DNA from: Methanothermobacter thermautotrophicus
GTDB taxonomy: Archaea; Methanobacteriota; Methanobacteria; Methanobacteriales; Methanothermobacteraceae
DNA: 64,000 nucleotides
NCBI RefSeq assembly: GCF_014889545.1
Contig: NZ_QKOF01000003.1
Location: 1 to 64,000 of the forward strand
Direction: 5' to 3'
Of the stretch, positions 35,827 through 48,000 are shown in pieces. How positions within the stretch are numbered: the first letter of the stretch is position 1; each line of letters begins with the position of its first letter. The translations under genes were made by a program, and so were the position numbers. Under the pieces are notes generated by a model. It was not told the DNA's origin, did no database searches, and was given only the letters and a program-made list of their open reading frames with translations.

Positions 35827-37140
35827 TTGTTACTTGGAGATCTTAGAAGGACTCACTACTCAAAGGACATAGAACCGGAGATGGATGGAGAGGAAGTCAC
35901 GGTTATGGGATGGGTCCATGAGATAAGGGACCTTGGAGGAATAATATTCGTACTCCTCAGGGACCGGGACGGACTCATACAGATAACCGCACCCAGTAAA
36001 AAGATTGAAAAGGACCTCTTCAAATCCATAAGGAAGCTCAAAAAGGAGTCAGTGGTTGCCTTCGGGGGGAGGGTGCAGGAGTCAGACAAAGCCCCGGGTG
36101 GATTTGAAATAATACCCTCCTTCCTCAAGGTGCTTAACACATCAAAGCAGCCACTCCCACTGGACCCCACAGAGAAGGTTAAGGCCGAGATAGACACAAG
36201 ACTCGATGCAAGGTTCCTTGACCTCAGAAAACCATCCGTAAGTGCCATATTCAAGATAAAAAGCAGAATGCTGCATTCAGTCAGAGTATTCCTTGAAGAA
36301 CAGGGATTCCTCGAGATAAACACCCCAAAACTAGTTGCATCTGCAACAGAGGGTGGCACAGAGCTTTTCCCCATAACCTACTTTGAGAGGGAGGCCTTCC
36401 TCGGACAGAGCCCACAGCTATACAAGCAGATCATGATGTCAACCGGCCTGGACCGTGTCTACGAGATCGCCCCCATATTCAGGGCAGAGGAACACGACAC
36501 CCTCAGGCACCTCAACGAGGTCATATCAATAGACATCGAGGCATCCTTCGCAGACCACGAGGACGTAATGAAGATACTCGAAAACCTTGTTGTGAGGGTC
36601 ATTGAGGATGTGAATGAGCACTGCTCTGACGCCCTGGAAACCCTTGGAAGGACACTGGAGGTGCCTGAAACACCATTCGAGCGCCTTGAGTATGACGAGG
36701 CCGTTGAACTGGTTAACTCAAAGGGGGTCCCAATGAAACACGGAGAAGACCTTCCCAGAGCTGCTGAGAAGGCCCTTGGTGAGATCATGGATGGCTACTA
36801 CTTCATAACGTCCTGGCCAACCGCCATAAAACCATTCTATGTCATGCCAGATGAGGATGACCCTGAGAGGAGCCACGCCTTTGATCTCATGTACAGGGAC
36901 CTTGAGATATCCTCAGGGGCCATGAGGGTACACCAGCACGACCTCCTTGTTGAGAAGATAAAGAGACAGGGCCTGAACCCTGATTCATTTGAGAGTTACC
37001 TTGCAGCCTTTGAGTACGGCATGCCACCCCACGCAGGATGGGGCCTCGGGGCTGAGAGGTTCAACATGACCCTCACTGGAGTTAAAAACATAAGGGAGAC
37101 GGTCCTCTTCCCGAGGGACAGGAGGAGGCTCACGCCGTAG
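35827..37140 (+). CDS. aspS: Aspartyl-tRNA synthetase, archaeal type
   Basis: 437 residues. N-terminal OB-fold anticodon domain ([24 protein letters not shown]). Class II motif 2 region has [15 protein letters not shown]. Motif 3 is [15 protein letters not shown] near residue 400. It charges tRNA-Asp. In Methanothermobacter the enzyme is non-discriminating and also makes Asp-tRNA-Asn for the amidotransferase route; I assume this here but did not check the deciding residues. The TTG start at 35827 is behind AGAGGTGATTGA. The cobH gene begins 11 bases after the stop. Confidence 0.95.
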   Translation: MLLGDLRRTHYSKDIEPEMDGEEVTVMGWVHEIRDLGGIIFVLLRDRDGLIQITAPSKKIEKDLFKSIRKLKKESVVAFGGRVQESDKAPGGFEIIPSFLKVLNTSKQPLPLDPTEKVKAEIDTRLDARFLDLRKPSVSAIFKIKSRMLHSVRVFLEEQGFLEINTPKLVASATEGGTELFPITYFEREAFLGQSPQLYKQIMMSTGLDRVYEIAPIFRAEEHDTLRHLNEVISIDIEASFADHEDVMKILENLVVRVIEDVNEHCSDALETLGRTLEVPETPFERLEYDEAVELVNSKGVPMKHGEDLPRAAEKALGEIMDGYYFITSWPTAIKPFYVMPDEDDPERSHAFDLMYRDLEISSGAMRVHQHDLLVEKIKRQGLNPDSFESYLAAFEYGMPPHAGWGLGAERFNMTLTGVKNIRETVLFPRDRRRLTP

Positions 37141-37151
37141 GTGATAACTTG

Positions 37152-37769
37152 ATGGGAGCATCCACAGGTCAGGGCTATGAGATAGCAAGGAAGAGCAGGG
37201 AGATAGTGAGGGAACTCATCTCCAGGGACATATCATCTCTGTCTCCAGGCGAGGCAGCCATAGTTGAGAGGATAGTCCACTCCACAGCCGACCCGGAATA
37301 TGCCCGGCTAACAGAGTTCAGCAAGGACTTTGTTGATGAGGCACTGAAATCCCTCAGGAATTCAGGGGGGGTACTCACAGACATTGAAATGGTCCGAGCA
37401 GGCATATCACAGCCCTCCCAGTGCTACATAAGGGAACCTGCTGTGAGGGAGCTTGCAGCCGAGAGGGACATCACAAGGGCCGCGGCATCAATGGAGTACG
37501 CCGCAAGCCATGGATTCAGGGGGATTGTGGTCATAGGCAACGCACCGACAGCCCTCATGAGGGTGATTGAACTCACACTTGAAGGCCTGATGGATGCCGA
37601 GGCAGTCATAGGTGTGCCGGTGGGCTTTGTAGGTGCTGCCGAGTCCAAGGAGGCCCTCAGGGGCACAGATATACCCCACATGATAACCAGGGGCCCCAAG
37701 GGTGGTACGCCCGTGGCAGTTGCTGCTGCGAATGCACTTATTGCATTATCCAGTGATAAAGAGGTTTAG
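37152..37769 (+). CDS. cobH: Precorrin-8X / cobalt-precorrin-8 methylmutase
   Basis: 205 residues, typical for CobH/Cbi[14 protein letters not shown] near the start, then [15 protein letters not shown] with the catalytic His (H42 region), [10 protein letters not shown] and [13 protein letters not shown]. Moves a methyl group from C11 to C12 to form cobyrinate/hydrogenobyrinate in cobamide synthesis. The ATG at 37152 follows AGGTGA spaced seven bases; a TTG lies one codon earlier. Its neighbours aspS and hemL are on the same strand with short gaps, giving a possible tetrapyrrole/translation operon. Confidence 0.95.
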   Translation: MGASTGQGYEIARKSREIVRELISRDISSLSPGEAAIVERIVHSTADPEYARLTEFSKDFVDEALKSLRNSGGVLTDIEMVRAGISQPSQCYIREPAVRELAAERDITRAAASMEYAASHGFRGIVVIGNAPTALMRVIELTLEGLMDAEAVIGVPVGFVGAAESKEALRGTDIPHMITRGPKGGTPVAVAAANALIALSSDKEV

Positions 37770-37779
37770 AGGTTTTGAA

Positions 37780-39039
37780 ATGAAATCGGAGGAACTCTTC
37801 AGAAGGGCCAGTAAAGTCCTCCCAGGTGGTGTGAGTTCACCTGTGAGGAGGTTCGACCCCCACCCCTTCTTTGCAGCGGGGGCCAGTGGATGCATGCTTG
37901 AGAGCGTGGATGGTGAAAGGTACATCGATTACTGTCTGGCCTACGGCCCCCTGATACTGGGACATGCCCACCCACGTGTAGTTGAGGCAGTTAATGACCA
38001 GATAAAGAGGGGGACGACCTATGGTGTGCCCACAGAGGGGGAGATAGAACTTGCAGAGGCCATCATCGAGAGGGTGCCATGCGCCGAGATGGTAAGATTC
38101 ACAAATTCAGGGACTGAGGCAACCATGGCGGCTGTGAGGCTCGCCAGGGCCTTCACAGGAAGGGACAGGATAATTAAATTTGAGGGATCCTATCACGGTG
38201 CCCATGACTACGTACTTGTGAGGCCAGGTTCAGGGGCAGCCACGGCACCTGATTCACCGGGAATACCCGTGGATACTGTCAGAAACACCCTGACAGTACC
38301 ATTCAACAATGAGGAGGCCATTGTTGAACTGATAGAGGCAGTGGATGATATAGCATGCATACTTGTGGAACCTGTCATGGGAAACATAGGGTGCATAGAA
38401 CCTGAAAATGGCTATCTGCAGTTCCTGAGGGACATAACACGTGAAAATGATATCCTCCTCATCTTTGATGAGGTGATAACGGGCTTCAGGCTTGCACCAG
38501 GGGGCGCCCAGGAGTACTACAGGGTGGAACCTGACCTTGTAACCCTTGGAAAGATAGTTGGAGGTGGCTTCCCGATGGGGGCCCTTGCAGGCAGGAGGGA
38601 GATAATGGAGAATATTTCACCTGCAGGTAACGTCTACCAGGCAGGTACCTTCAACGGGAACCCTGTATCTGTAACTGCAGGCCTTCAGACCCTCAGAATC
38701 CTTGATGAGGGGATGTACTCTGACCTTGAGAGGAAGGGGTCGATGCTGAGGGCTGGTCTTCGTGACCTCCTCTCTGACATGGACCTCGAGTACCAGGTCG
38801 CAGGTCCCGCGTCAATGTTCCAGATCTACTTCACCGGGGAGGAGGTCAGGGACTATCAGGACGCGAAAAAATCTGATACAGGGCTTTTCATGGAGTACTT
38901 CTGTGGCCTCCTTGAGAGGGGAGTCTTCATACCACCCTCACAGTTTGAGTGCTGCTTCATATCGGCTGCCCATGAGTCAGAGCACATAGAGACTACCATT
39001 GAGGCTGCAGAGGATGTCCTCAGCGGCCTTAAAAATTAA
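37780..39039 (+). CDS. hemL: Glutamate-1-semialdehyde 2,1-aminomutase
   Basis: 419 residues. PLP class III aminotransferase fold, with [10 protein letters not shown] near residue 20, the [13 protein letters not shown] phosphate site, FDEVITGFR near residue 240 and the PLP lysine in [14 protein letters not shown] near residue 265. Converts glutamate-1-semialdehyde to 5-aminolevulinate at the start of tetrapyrrole (F430, cobamide) synthesis. ATG 37780 has AGAGGT upstream, 10 bases after the cobH stop. The two linked tetrapyrrole genes support each other's assignments. Confidence 0.96.
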   Translation: MKSEELFRRASKVLPGGVSSPVRRFDPHPFFAAGASGCMLESVDGERYIDYCLAYGPLILGHAHPRVVEAVNDQIKRGTTYGVPTEGEIELAEAIIERVPCAEMVRFTNSGTEATMAAVRLARAFTGRDRIIKFEGSYHGAHDYVLVRPGSGAATAPDSPGIPVDTVRNTLTVPFNNEEAIVELIEAVDDIACILVEPVMGNIGCIEPENGYLQFLRDITRENDILLIFDEVITGFRLAPGGAQEYYRVEPDLVTLGKIVGGGFPMGALAGRREIMENISPAGNVYQAGTFNGNPVSVTAGLQTLRILDEGMYSDLERKGSMLRAGLRDLLSDMDLEYQVAGPASMFQIYFTGEEVRDYQDAKKSDTGLFMEYFCGLLERGVFIPPSQFECCFISAAHESEHIETTIEAAEDVLSGLKN

Positions 39040-39123
39040 TTATTATTTTTTGGCTGAAATTTACAGAATGGCGAATTAGCAGCATGTCATGTGGGTTTCC
39101 ACGCAGGGAAGAACACCTGTTTT

Positions 39124-39708
39124 TCAGGTTAGCTTCATGGCTATGAAGAAGTAGAGGAAGCATATAACGATGAATATCAGGAGTGCGGTGACGGCGGTCC
39201 TGAGGGATCTGCTGTTAAGTAGGTTTCCCTCACCCTCAGCCAGGAACTCCCTCTGCTCACGCACCTGTGATATGAAACTCTCTGCCTCCCTGCTTCCACC
39301 ACTCACCAGCCTGCTGTCGATGATCTCCTCATCAAGGAGCTCGTTAACGATCTCCTTCTGCTCCTTAACATCATCGATTATTTTCTTCTCAGCAACGAAT
39401 TCCATCAGGGACCATTTCCCTGTCTTTATCTCCCTGAGGGTTTTCTCCTCATTTTCTATGCTTTTTGAAAGATCCTCAAGGAGTTTAATCCTTTTACTTT
39501 CATCATGGGGTTCACCTTCAGTCTCCTCTGGTTCCCCATCCAGCTCCTCCTCATAGAAATCCTCGAGTGTGTCATAGTATTCAAGTGAACCCCCACATTC
39601 ACATGATGAAAAATCAGATGGGCTCTCATCCTCCTGAAGATGGTAGTAGCCCCCGCATTCTGTACATATAATGTAGCCCCTTGTTTTTGAGACGCCTTCA
39701 TCGGACAA
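39124..39708 (-). CDS. Zinc-ribbon, coiled-coil, single-TM membrane protein
   Basis: 194 residues. N-terminal zinc ribbon with CTEC and CECG (residues about 15-38), a very acidic linker ([18 protein letters not shown]), a predicted coiled coil (residues 70-125) and one transmembrane helix just before the C-terminus. Topology suggests the ribbon faces the cytoplasm. No known function; similar small zinc-ribbon anchors are common in Methanobacteria. It converges with hemL. Confidence 0.72.
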   Translation of the reverse strand: MSDEGVSKTRGYIICTECGGYYHLQEDESPSDFSSCECGGSLEYYDTLEDFYEEELDGEPEETEGEPHDESKRIKLLEDLSKSIENEEKTLREIKTGKWSLMEFVAEKKIIDDVKEQKEIVNELLDEEIIDSRLVSGGSREAESFISQVREQREFLAEGEGNLLNSRSLRTAVTALLIFIVICFLYFFIAMKLT

Positions 39709-39813
39709 CTGGATCCCCCAGAACTACTATTTACATTATGGTAATTAAGTTTTGTGCATCATTCAATGAAATTCATTAGAATACTAAGAAAATTTAATAA
39801 AAAAGAAGGTGGA

Positions 39814-40521
39814 TCAGCTCACCCTTTCAAGGCCAGTTGATATGAGGAACTGCACAACGGCACCCTCAGGCACAACGACGATGTTGCCCTGCTGGTACTG
39901 CTGTAAACCGGCCTTCACCATTGCAAGGTACTTTGAGCGGTCCTTTGTTGCATTGAACATGGCCTTCATGAGGGACTGGACCGCCACGCCCCTGGTTGCG
40001 CCCTGCTGCTGTTCCTCCCTGAGGAACTGTATGCTGTTTCCTGAAACATAACCCTTGCCCTCGACGTAGACGGGTCCTATGGACTGCAGTATGCCGTCAA
40101 CGGCCTGGGGGGTTACTATGACCACTATATCCGTTTTTATACCTGTATTGTATTCCACTATCTCCTGCGCCAGTCTGGCACCCCTTTCGGTGTCATTCTC
40201 CCAGAGGGCATCATGCAGGAACCACCTGCTGACGCCCTGTGCCCTCAGTGATGCAGGGGGCTGTGCTGTGGGGTGGGCCATGTTGTGGGGGTACACGGCT
40301 GTCACATTGGTGATTTTACCCTCATTCATGGTTATTATGAAGGCCATGTCAACGGCCCCTATACCTGGCCGTGGCTCGCTGGGATCGGCACAGAGCAGAA
40401 GTACGTGTTTCTCTCCAACAAAGACGTTCTGTGAGTTTGTCATGTAGTTCTCATAGGTCACAATGGAAAGTCCAAGGATTACAATGAAAAGGCCGATAAT
40501 TATCTTATTCTTGGTATCCAT
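39814..40521 (-). CDS. DUF4012-like exported membrane-anchored protein
   Basis: 235 residues. Signal-anchor at residues 6-24, then an extracytoplasmic domain with LLLCADPSEPRPGIGAVDMAFIITMNEGKITN. The middle resembles DUF4012 and the LytR-CpsA-Psr fold seen in cell-envelope proteins (GARLAQEIVEYNTGIKTDIVVIVTPQAVDGILQSIGPVYVEG). In bacteria LCP proteins attach polymers to the wall. Methanobacteria have a pseudomurein wall, so an envelope role is plausible but unproven. Transcribed away from mmp4. Confidence 0.72.
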   Translation of the reverse strand: MDTKNKIIIGLFIVILGLSIVTYENYMTNSQNVFVGEKHVLLLCADPSEPRPGIGAVDMAFIITMNEGKITNVTAVYPHNMAHPTAQPPASLRAQGVSRWFLHDALWENDTERGARLAQEIVEYNTGIKTDIVVIVTPQAVDGILQSIGPVYVEGKGYVSGNSIQFLREEQQQGATRGVAVQSLMKAMFNATKDRSKYLAMVKAGLQQYQQGNIVVVPEGAVVQFLISTGLERVS

Positions 40522-40694
40522 AATTCTACCTTCCTTTCAGTGATTTTTAATGTGTCAGCGGGAGCACTCATTAAAAAATTGCGCTTTGATATTATTTTTC
40601 TGTTAACCTAAATCTTATGCAGAAGATATTTATATAGTTATTTGCTGTCATCCATTAAAAACTGAATATTTAATACTCATGACCCATATATTAA

Positions 40695-41429
<735 letters not shown>

Positions 41430-41461
41430 ACTTATAACTGACTGGATGGACAGAAATTATT

Positions 41462-42244
41462 ATGGGTAGATTGGAGATGTCACCTTTAAAGCCCCTTTAC
41501 AAGCTGTATGAATGGTACCTATCCCGCAACCTCAGAAGGGACAGGATGCCAAGGCATGTAGCCATCATAATGGATGGTAACAGGAGATACTCAAGGCTGC
41601 AGGGTAGTATGAACCCCATAGAAGGCCATAAGAAGGGCATAGAAACCCTTGAGAAGGTCCTTGACTGGTGCGTGGACCTCGGGATAGAGATAGTGACCGC
41701 ATACGCCTTCTCAACAGAGAACTTCAAGAGACCAGAAAACGAGGTTAAGGGCCTAATGAAGCTCTTCAAGGAGAACTTCGAGGCCATAGCAAGCAATGAG
41801 AAGATACATAAGAACAGGGTGAGGGTCAGGGCAGTTGGAAAACTTGAACTCCTCCCTGAGGATGTCAGAAGGGCCATAGAGGTCGCTGAGAGGTCAACAG
41901 AGCATTATTCCGACCGCCTTGTGAACATAGCAATAGGATATGATGGAAGAAAGGAGATAGTTGACGCCACAAGAAAGATTGCAGAGGACGTTAAGGCGGG
42001 TTTGATAGATCCAGAGGACATAGACGAGGACATGATAAACAGGAACCTCTACACCGCGGGCCTTGAGGATCCCCACCTGATAATAAGGACCAGTGGTGAG
42101 GAAAGGCTCAGCGGGTTCCTTCTCTGGCAGTCATCCTACTCGGAGCTCTACTTCTGCGACAGCCTCTGGCCTGAACTGAGGAAGGTTGACTTTTTAAGGG
42201 CCATAAGGTCATATCAGCAGCGGGAGAGAAGATTCGGCGTCTAG
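41462..42244 (+). CDS. uppS: cis-Prenyltransferase (undecaprenyl/dolichyl diphosphate synthase family)
   Basis: 260 residues. [14 protein letters not shown] (catalytic Asp near residue 38), the [10 protein letters not shown] motif near 80, [25 protein letters not shown] and the C-terminal RRFG all match UppS. Archaeal members extend geranylgeranyl diphosphate with cis units to make the polyprenyl carrier for glycans and pseudomurein. The start ATG 41462 is weakly supported; ATG 41477 is an alternative. Lies between mmp4 and tatD on the same strand. Confidence 0.94.
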   Translation: MGRLEMSPLKPLYKLYEWYLSRNLRRDRMPRHVAIIMDGNRRYSRLQGSMNPIEGHKKGIETLEKVLDWCVDLGIEIVTAYAFSTENFKRPENEVKGLMKLFKENFEAIASNEKIHKNRVRVRAVGKLELLPEDVRRAIEVAERSTEHYSDRLVNIAIGYDGRKEIVDATRKIAEDVKAGLIDPEDIDEDMINRNLYTAGLEDPHLIIRTSGEERLSGFLLWQSSYSELYFCDSLWPELRKVDFLRAIRSYQQRERRFGV

Positions 42245-42260
42245 CACAGCCCATTGGTTC

Positions 42261-42309
42261 ATGGGAGGTGTGTAGACGTTCTCTGTATTAATCACTGATT
42301 ATGGGAGGT
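42261..42309 (+). repeat. Partial duplication of the tatD 5' end
   Basis: ATGGGAGGT occurs at 42261-42269 and again at 42301-42309. The sequence after each copy is also similar (TAGACGTTCTCTGT and TAGACATTCACTGT), so the region just upstream of tatD looks like a decayed copy of its first bases. Confidence 0.5.
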
Positions 42310-43071
42310 ATCATCATTATAGACATTCACTGTCACCTTGACTTCAAGGACTTCAACAGGAACCGTGAAGAGGTAATCGAAAGGGCCAGGAGCAAATTGA
42401 GGGCTGTTATAGATTCAGGGGTTGGTATTGGAGGTAACAGGAGGGCCCTTGAACTGGCATCCCTCAACCCGGGTTTCATATATCCTACCATGGGTTTCCA
42501 CCCGGTTGATGCATCAAAGGCGAGACCAGACATCATAGGGGAGGTTGTATCGCAGATAGAATCAAACATTGACGCTATAGTGGCCGTTGGGGAGACAGGC
42601 ATGGACTTCCACCACACACACGATGAGGAGGGCAGAAGGAGGCAGGAGGAGACCTTCAGGGTATTTGTGGAACTCGCAGCTGAACATGAAATGCCCCTTG
42701 TGGTCCATGCAAGGGACGCTGAGGAGAGGGCCCTTGAAACTGTCCTTGAATACAGAATACCCGAGGTAATCTTTCACTGCTACGGTGGAAGCATTGAAAC
42801 GGCCCGCCGGATACTGGATGAGGGGTATCACATATCCATCTCGACGCTTGTGGCATTCTCAGAGCACCACATGGAACTTGTAAGGGAAATTCCTGTTGAG
42901 GGCATGTTAACGGAGACAGACAGCCCCTACCTTTCACCCTTCAGGGGGAAACGTAACGAGCCCGTCTTCGTGGAGGAGGCTATCAGGGTGATAGCCATGA
43001 TCAAGGACATGGACATTGAGGATGTTGACAGGATCACAACAGCAAATGCAGAAAGAGTGTTTGGTTTATAG
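42301..43071 (+). CDS. TatD-family metal-dependent hydrolase
   Basis: 256 residues, TIM barrel. HCHLDF (metal His pair) at residues 10-15, VGETGMDFHH (Glu) near 97-107, VHARDAEERA near 135, FHCYGGS near 158 and TETDSPYLSP near 200 are the TatD signature. Members act as 3'-5' DNA exonucleases or deoxyribonucleases. The ATG at 42301 has no upstream ribosome site; a GGGAGGT lies immediately inside it. Either the mRNA is leaderless or a rare ATT/ATA start at 42316-42321 is used. Confidence 0.9.
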   Translation: MGGIIIIDIHCHLDFKDFNRNREEVIERARSKLRAVIDSGVGIGGNRRALELASLNPGFIYPTMGFHPVDASKARPDIIGEVVSQIESNIDAIVAVGETGMDFHHTHDEEGRRRQEETFRVFVELAAEHEMPLVVHARDAEERALETVLEYRIPEVIFHCYGGSIETARRILDEGYHISISTLVAFSEHHMELVREIPVEGMLTETDSPYLSPFRGKRNEPVFVEEAIRVIAMIKDMDIEDVDRITTANAERVFGL

Positions 43072-43188
43072 TGATCCCAGGAGGCCCAGTATTATTCTCC
43101 TTTTCAGAATCAATTCCCTGACAGTTTCTTCTCAATGAAGCAGTGGTGTCAGTAGCTTTTCTGGCAATGGATTTCGTGTTCAACAGGG

Positions 43189-43554
43189 TCATTTCTTCTC
43201 CATGAAAACCTCCTTAGCTGCAAGCACACCATTTATGGCTGCAGGGAAACCCGCGTATACGGCCATCTGTATCATGACCTCTATGATCTCCTCCTCACTG
43301 CACCCTGCGTTGAGGGCTCCCCTCACATGGCTCTTCAGCTGATCCTCAGCCCCCAGAACTGTGAGGGCTGCAAGGGTTAGAAGCTCCCTTGTTTTAAGGT
43401 CAAGCACACCACGGGAGTAGATATCACCGTATGCAAATTCAGCAACAAAGCGTGCAAGGTCCGGTGCAACATCCTCAAGTTCCTCCCTGAGGGCGCTGTA
43501 GGATTCCCTGTTTATCCTGTTGAGTATCTCCATTCCCCTTCTGTACCTCACCAT
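43189..43554 (-). CDS. Carboxymuconolactone decarboxylase-family protein
   Basis: 121 residues. Helical CMD fold with the C-x-E-E-E-I-x-E pattern ([29 protein letters not shown]). Only one Cys is at the usual redox position, so this is a gamma-CMD-like form rather than an AhpD-type disulfide reductase. Natural substrate unknown. ATG 43554 follows AGGAGG. Lies between convergent tatD and divergent arfC. Confidence 0.88.
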   Translation of the reverse strand: MVRYRRGMEILNRINRESYSALREELEDVAPDLARFVAEFAYGDIYSRGVLDLKTRELLTLAALTVLGAEDQLKSHVRGALNAGCSEEEIIEVMIQMAVYAGFPAAINGVLAAKEVFMEKK

Positions 43555-43647
43555 GGTTCAACCTCCTCATGATTTATCATTTTTTGACCTGAAATTCCAC
43601 ATTAATTTATAGGATGACGTCTATAAATAGGTCCGAGGAGGAAGACC

Positions 43648-44298
43648 ATGAGACCATACGTTATACTCAACGCAGCAATGACCCTGGATGGTAAGATTGC
43701 AACTGCAACAGGGAGCTCTGAGATATCCGGCGACGAGGACCTCCAGAGGGTCCATGAACTCAGAAGGGAATGTGACGCCATAATGGTGGGTATAAACACG
43801 GTACTGGCAGATGACCCCCGCCTCACGGTCCACAGGGTCGATGCCGCACCCGGCGATAACCCGGTCAGGGTCGTGGTTGACAGCAGGGCCAGGACCCCCC
43901 CACACTTCAGGGTACTCAATGATGAGGCCCCAACGGTTATAGGTGTCTCAGAGAGGGCCCCGGCTGAAAGGGTTGCTGAGCTCAGAAAAAGGGCTGAAGT
44001 GGTGGTTGCAGGGACCAGTAGGGTTGACCTCCAGCTCTTACTTGAACGGCTGCACGGTATGGGGATAGAGAAACTTATGCTGGAGGGCGGATCAACACTC
44101 AACTACTCAATGCTGAAGGAAGGCCTCGTGGATGAGGTCCGGGTCTGCATAGCTCCCATGATCGTCGGGGGCAGGGATGCAAGGACCCTCGTGGATGGTG
44201 AGGGTATAGATGAGATGGCCGACGCCATAAGACTTGAACTTAAACGGTCCTACACCCTGGGTGAGGACCTCATAGTGGAATACACTGTAAAAGGTTAG
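43648..44298 (+). CDS. arfC: 2,5-diamino-6-ribosylamino-pyrimidinone 5'-phosphate reductase
   Basis: 216 residues, RibD C-terminal (DHFR-like) fold. MRPYVILNAAMTLDGKIAT, GSSEISGDEDLQRVHELRRECDAIMVGINTVLADDP and MLEGGSTLNYSML are diagnostic. It reduces the ribose side chain in riboflavin and F420 (Fo) synthesis, using NADPH; archaea reduce before deamination. Starts after CGAGGAGGA. The DUF483 gene starts two bases after its stop. Confidence 0.93.
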   Translation: MRPYVILNAAMTLDGKIATATGSSEISGDEDLQRVHELRRECDAIMVGINTVLADDPRLTVHRVDAAPGDNPVRVVVDSRARTPPHFRVLNDEAPTVIGVSERAPAERVAELRKRAEVVVAGTSRVDLQLLLERLHGMGIEKLMLEGGSTLNYSMLKEGLVDEVRVCIAPMIVGGRDARTLVDGEGIDEMADAIRLELKRSYTLGEDLIVEYTVKG

Positions 44299-44300
44299 AC

Positions 44301-44846
44301 GTGGTTTTCATGCTCGAGGACATATATGAGAGGATATTGAGGATCAGGGAAGATGGCTGCAGGGAATGCCTGAAGGTTGTCTGCAGGATGGATGATTTCC
44401 AGTTCAACCAGCTCATGTCAAGGCTTGAGCTTCAGATCGAGATAACATCAAGGTACAGTCCACCGGTGAGGCCCGCCCTGGACCCAATGATATCAACGGA
44501 GCTCGGTGTCTACCGTGGCGACGATGAGAACATAGGCAGACTCCTGGGATACCCTGAATGCTGCATCAGGAGTTTCTCCCAGAATACAAGGTACGCAATC
44601 GACGAGGACCATCTCTCAGAGGTCAGTGAACTTGAAGTCCCTGAGGGTAAATGTGCCATCATAATGCCCTCTGGTTTCATACCATGCAGCCTCAGGTGCA
44701 GGGAGGCCTGGGAGAGGAAACTCATAGGCTTTGCAGACAGGGATGAATTCAGGAGGATACTTGAACTTGAGGATGAACTCAGGATGAGACTCCCCCACTT
44801 TCACCTGGCCTATGATGAGTACTTTGAGAAGATAGTCCTCGAGTGA
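44301..44846 (+). CDS. DUF483-family protein
   Basis: 181 residues. Contains the DUF483 core GRLLGYPECCIRSF (adjacent cysteines near residue 83) followed by KCAIIMPSGFIPCSLRCREAWERK with more Cys. The four or five conserved cysteines suggest metal or Fe-S binding. Function unknown, restricted mostly to archaea. GTG 44301 is close behind arfC (AAGGTT upstream), ATG 44310 is an alternative. Expression is probably coupled to riboflavin synthesis. Confidence 0.85.
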   Translation: MVFMLEDIYERILRIREDGCRECLKVVCRMDDFQFNQLMSRLELQIEITSRYSPPVRPALDPMISTELGVYRGDDENIGRLLGYPECCIRSFSQNTRYAIDEDHLSEVSELEVPEGKCAIIMPSGFIPCSLRCREAWERKLIGFADRDEFRRILELEDELRMRLPHFHLAYDEYFEKIVLE

Positions 44847-44853
44847 AAAATCA

Positions 44854-44901
44854 TTTTAGGGGTGATCATGGACCAGATCATCCTAAAACAGCTCCTTTTT
44901 T
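44854..44901 (+). terminator. Hairpin followed by T6, terminator of arfC-DUF483; overlaps a 15-codon ORF
   Basis: TTTTAGGGGTGATC (44854-44867) pairs with GATCATCCTAAAA (44876-44888) with one small bulge; six T follow at 44896-44901. The same stretch contains a 15-codon frame from ATG 44868 to TGA 44915 with a perfect AGGGGTGA site, so it might instead be a leader. Confidence 0.5.
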
Positions 44902-45062
44902 CTGGTGAAAACTGAACCTCACTGAATGAGTATTACATTTCACCTTCATTTTTTAAGATAATTCATACTTTAAATATTTTAATTAAGATTTAAGTATCGT
45001 GGAGTCCAATTCTATTACGATATAACACATTAAAATTATGATAAAGTTAAGGAGGTGAAAAT

Positions 45063-48000
45063 ATGAAGAAATTTCTATTCATTGCATTGATTCTGCTACT
45101 GATTTCAGTCCCATCGGTATCTGCAGCAGACAACAACACAACGTCTAACAATGACTCAAAGATGCTGAAGGATACAGAGATGGTTGTTCTACTGACAGGC
45201 TGCGTTGTGGGGACTGTTGACCCCATAATGAATGAAGCCTACCAGAGGGACCTCCTGCCCGCTGGCTACAACTTCACACTGAAGATCTACACCATGGACA
45301 CCTTCAACCTCAACTCCACGGCATCCAGCAGGTTTAAAGACGACCTTAAGACTGCCGACATATTCTTCATCTTCACAAGGCCAGGTTACCCCACGACCGG
45401 TATGAGTTACGGCACAGAATTCGATGCCCCTGTCGACCTCCAGGCCCTCGCATCCAGCCTTAAACCAGGGGCCAGGATATTCGTCCTCGGCCCTGTGAAA
45501 CCCAATGTGACCGGTGTGAACGTGACAAACCTCCCAGCCTACGGGCCGGTGGCTGCACCTGCACTCTCACGTGAGAACATAAAGAGGACGCTCCTTGAGG
45601 TCCTGAGGCTCAGCGGGGCCGTGAACCTCACAGCCAATGATACAAGACTTGTACCTGGACTGCAGGACTTCCTGTACCATCCACTGTCACCACAGGTATA
45701 CACAGACAGGGAAGCCTACAGGGACTGGTACAGGAACACAACCCTGTACAGGCCAGGGGCCCCATGGGTGGGCGTGGCAATACTTAACCGCTACTACCTG
45801 GCCGGGAACATGGACGTCTATGAGACCCTGATCCAGAAACTTGAATCCAGGGGACTCAACGTGATACCCTACTTCTACTGTTCAGACCCGATAGGGGCAT
45901 CAAGGCGCTTCTTCATGGTCAACAACAGTTCAATCATAGATGCGCTTGTTGCATGTGTCCAGTTCGGGTACTGGCCAGACAACCAGACCATAACCTTCTT
46001 CACAGACCTCAACGTACCGGTGCAGGGACCACTCCCGGTCTTCCTTCAGACATCCCTCGACGACTACCTGAACAGCACACGACAGCAGGGCCTGAGGGGC
46101 CTCGAATACTACTGGCTTGCAATGTTCGAGATGCAGGGACGGATAGAGCCCATACTGATAGGGGGAAACAGGATATCAGGCTCCGATCCGCTCACAGGCG
46201 TGACACTGAAGGAGTACGTGGCCTACGAGCCAGGCATAAACCAGCTTGTGGACCGCACACTCGCCTGGGTGAGCCTCAGGAAGAAGGCAAACACTGACAA
46301 GAAGATAGCAGTGGTCTACTTTGACAGCACACACGATGAGGGGATGCCAGCAACCAACGGCCTCAACCTCTACAGAAGCCTCAGCAACATACTCCTCGCC
46401 ATGAGGACGGCAGGTTACAGCACAGGCAAGGGGAATCTGACACAGGAATCCATCTATGAACTCATAAACAGGGCCGGAAGGAACCCCCGGAACATGACGC
46501 AGGCTGAACTCAGGAGACTCGTTGATGCAGGCTGCATCACCATCCCGGTCTCAGAGTACCTCCGGTGGTATTCTAAACTGCCAGCATCACTCAGAGGGAA
46601 GGTGGAAGCACTCTGGGGACCCGCACCCGGGAACATCATGGTATACAATAACAGCATGGTCATCCCCGGGATAATGATGGGCAACATACTCCTGGCGCCC
46701 CAGCCGGTCTGGAGGTGGAACGGCACACTCAACAACGGTACACTGCCACCGACACACCAGTTCATAGCCTTCTACCTCTACCTCCAGAACGGATTCAGGG
46801 CTGATGCAGTGGTCCACATAGGACAGCACGGTACACTGGAACTCCTCCCGGGGCACGTGAACGCCATGACAGAGGATGACTGGCCAAACACCCTGATCGG
46901 TTCGATTCCAAACATACACCTGCTCAAGATGGAGGATCCCCTGGAGGCGGTCATAAACCCCACAAAGAGGAGGGCATACGCCGTCACAATCTCCTACCTC
47001 ATCCCACCGGTCATGAGGACAGAACTCTACGGTGTCTACCAGGAACTCTCAGATCTCCTGGGATCCTACAGCACAGCAGAGGCATCAGGTGATAGTGAGA
47101 GGATGACCACACTCCAGTCCCTCATAAGGGATGGTGTGAGGAGGGCAGGACTTGAATCAAGGCTCGGTGTGAACAGCTCAACATCCTTCAGTGTCCTGAG
47201 AGACAGGCTCCACGAGTACCTCGAGGAACTCTCAGGGATACTGACACCCTACGGCCTCCACACCTTTGGAGAACTGCCGGACAGTGAAACCCTTGAGAAA
47301 TTCATAGACGCAATAATATCCTTCGACCCGGCGAACAGGACAGCCAGGAGGGATGAGATAAGGAACCTCCTGATTATGAGCGCCAGCAATGAAATGAACT
47401 CACTCCTCATGGCACTTAACGGTGAATTCATACAGCCAGTCCCGGCAAGAAGCCCGGTAATCAACCTGCAGACCCTTCCAACGGGCCGCAACATGTACAC
47501 CTTCGACCCATCATCAATCCCTGACCCGGCGGCAGTGGTCATGGGATCCAGGGCTGCCGAGGAGATGCTCAGGCGCTACAGGGATTCCAGCGGCGGAAGG
47601 TACCCTGAGACGGTGGCCGTTGATATAGCTGACGTTATATCGACGGGTGGCCAGAGCATAGCAGCGATATTCTACTTCCTTGGGGTTAAACCGGTCTATG
47701 AGAGCGGAGCCCTCATAGGCACACAGATAATACCCCTCAGTGAACTTGGAAGGCCAAGGATAGACGTTGTGATAAGCGACTTCCACAACTTCCGCGGCGC
47801 AATCCCCGGGACCATGGACGTCATCGACAATACAATAAAGAGGATCGCCAACCTCAACGAGTCATCTGAGATGAACTATGTCAGGAAGCACTACCTCGCA
47901 CTTAAGGCAGGCATCTTCGCCGAACTTGTTGCATCAGGAATGAACACTTCTGCTGCAGATGCCCGGGCAGATAGACTTGCAAGGACAAGGATCTTCGGAC

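Noticed and set aside
37702-37779. Longer N-terminus for hemL from the ATG at 37702
   Set aside because: It would overlap cobH by 68 bases without a ribosome site; ATG 37780 has one and matches the family start.
44916-45062. Cobalamin riboswitch before the CobN-like gene
   Set aside because: The leader is short and AT-rich; no B12-box-like conserved sequence is visible.
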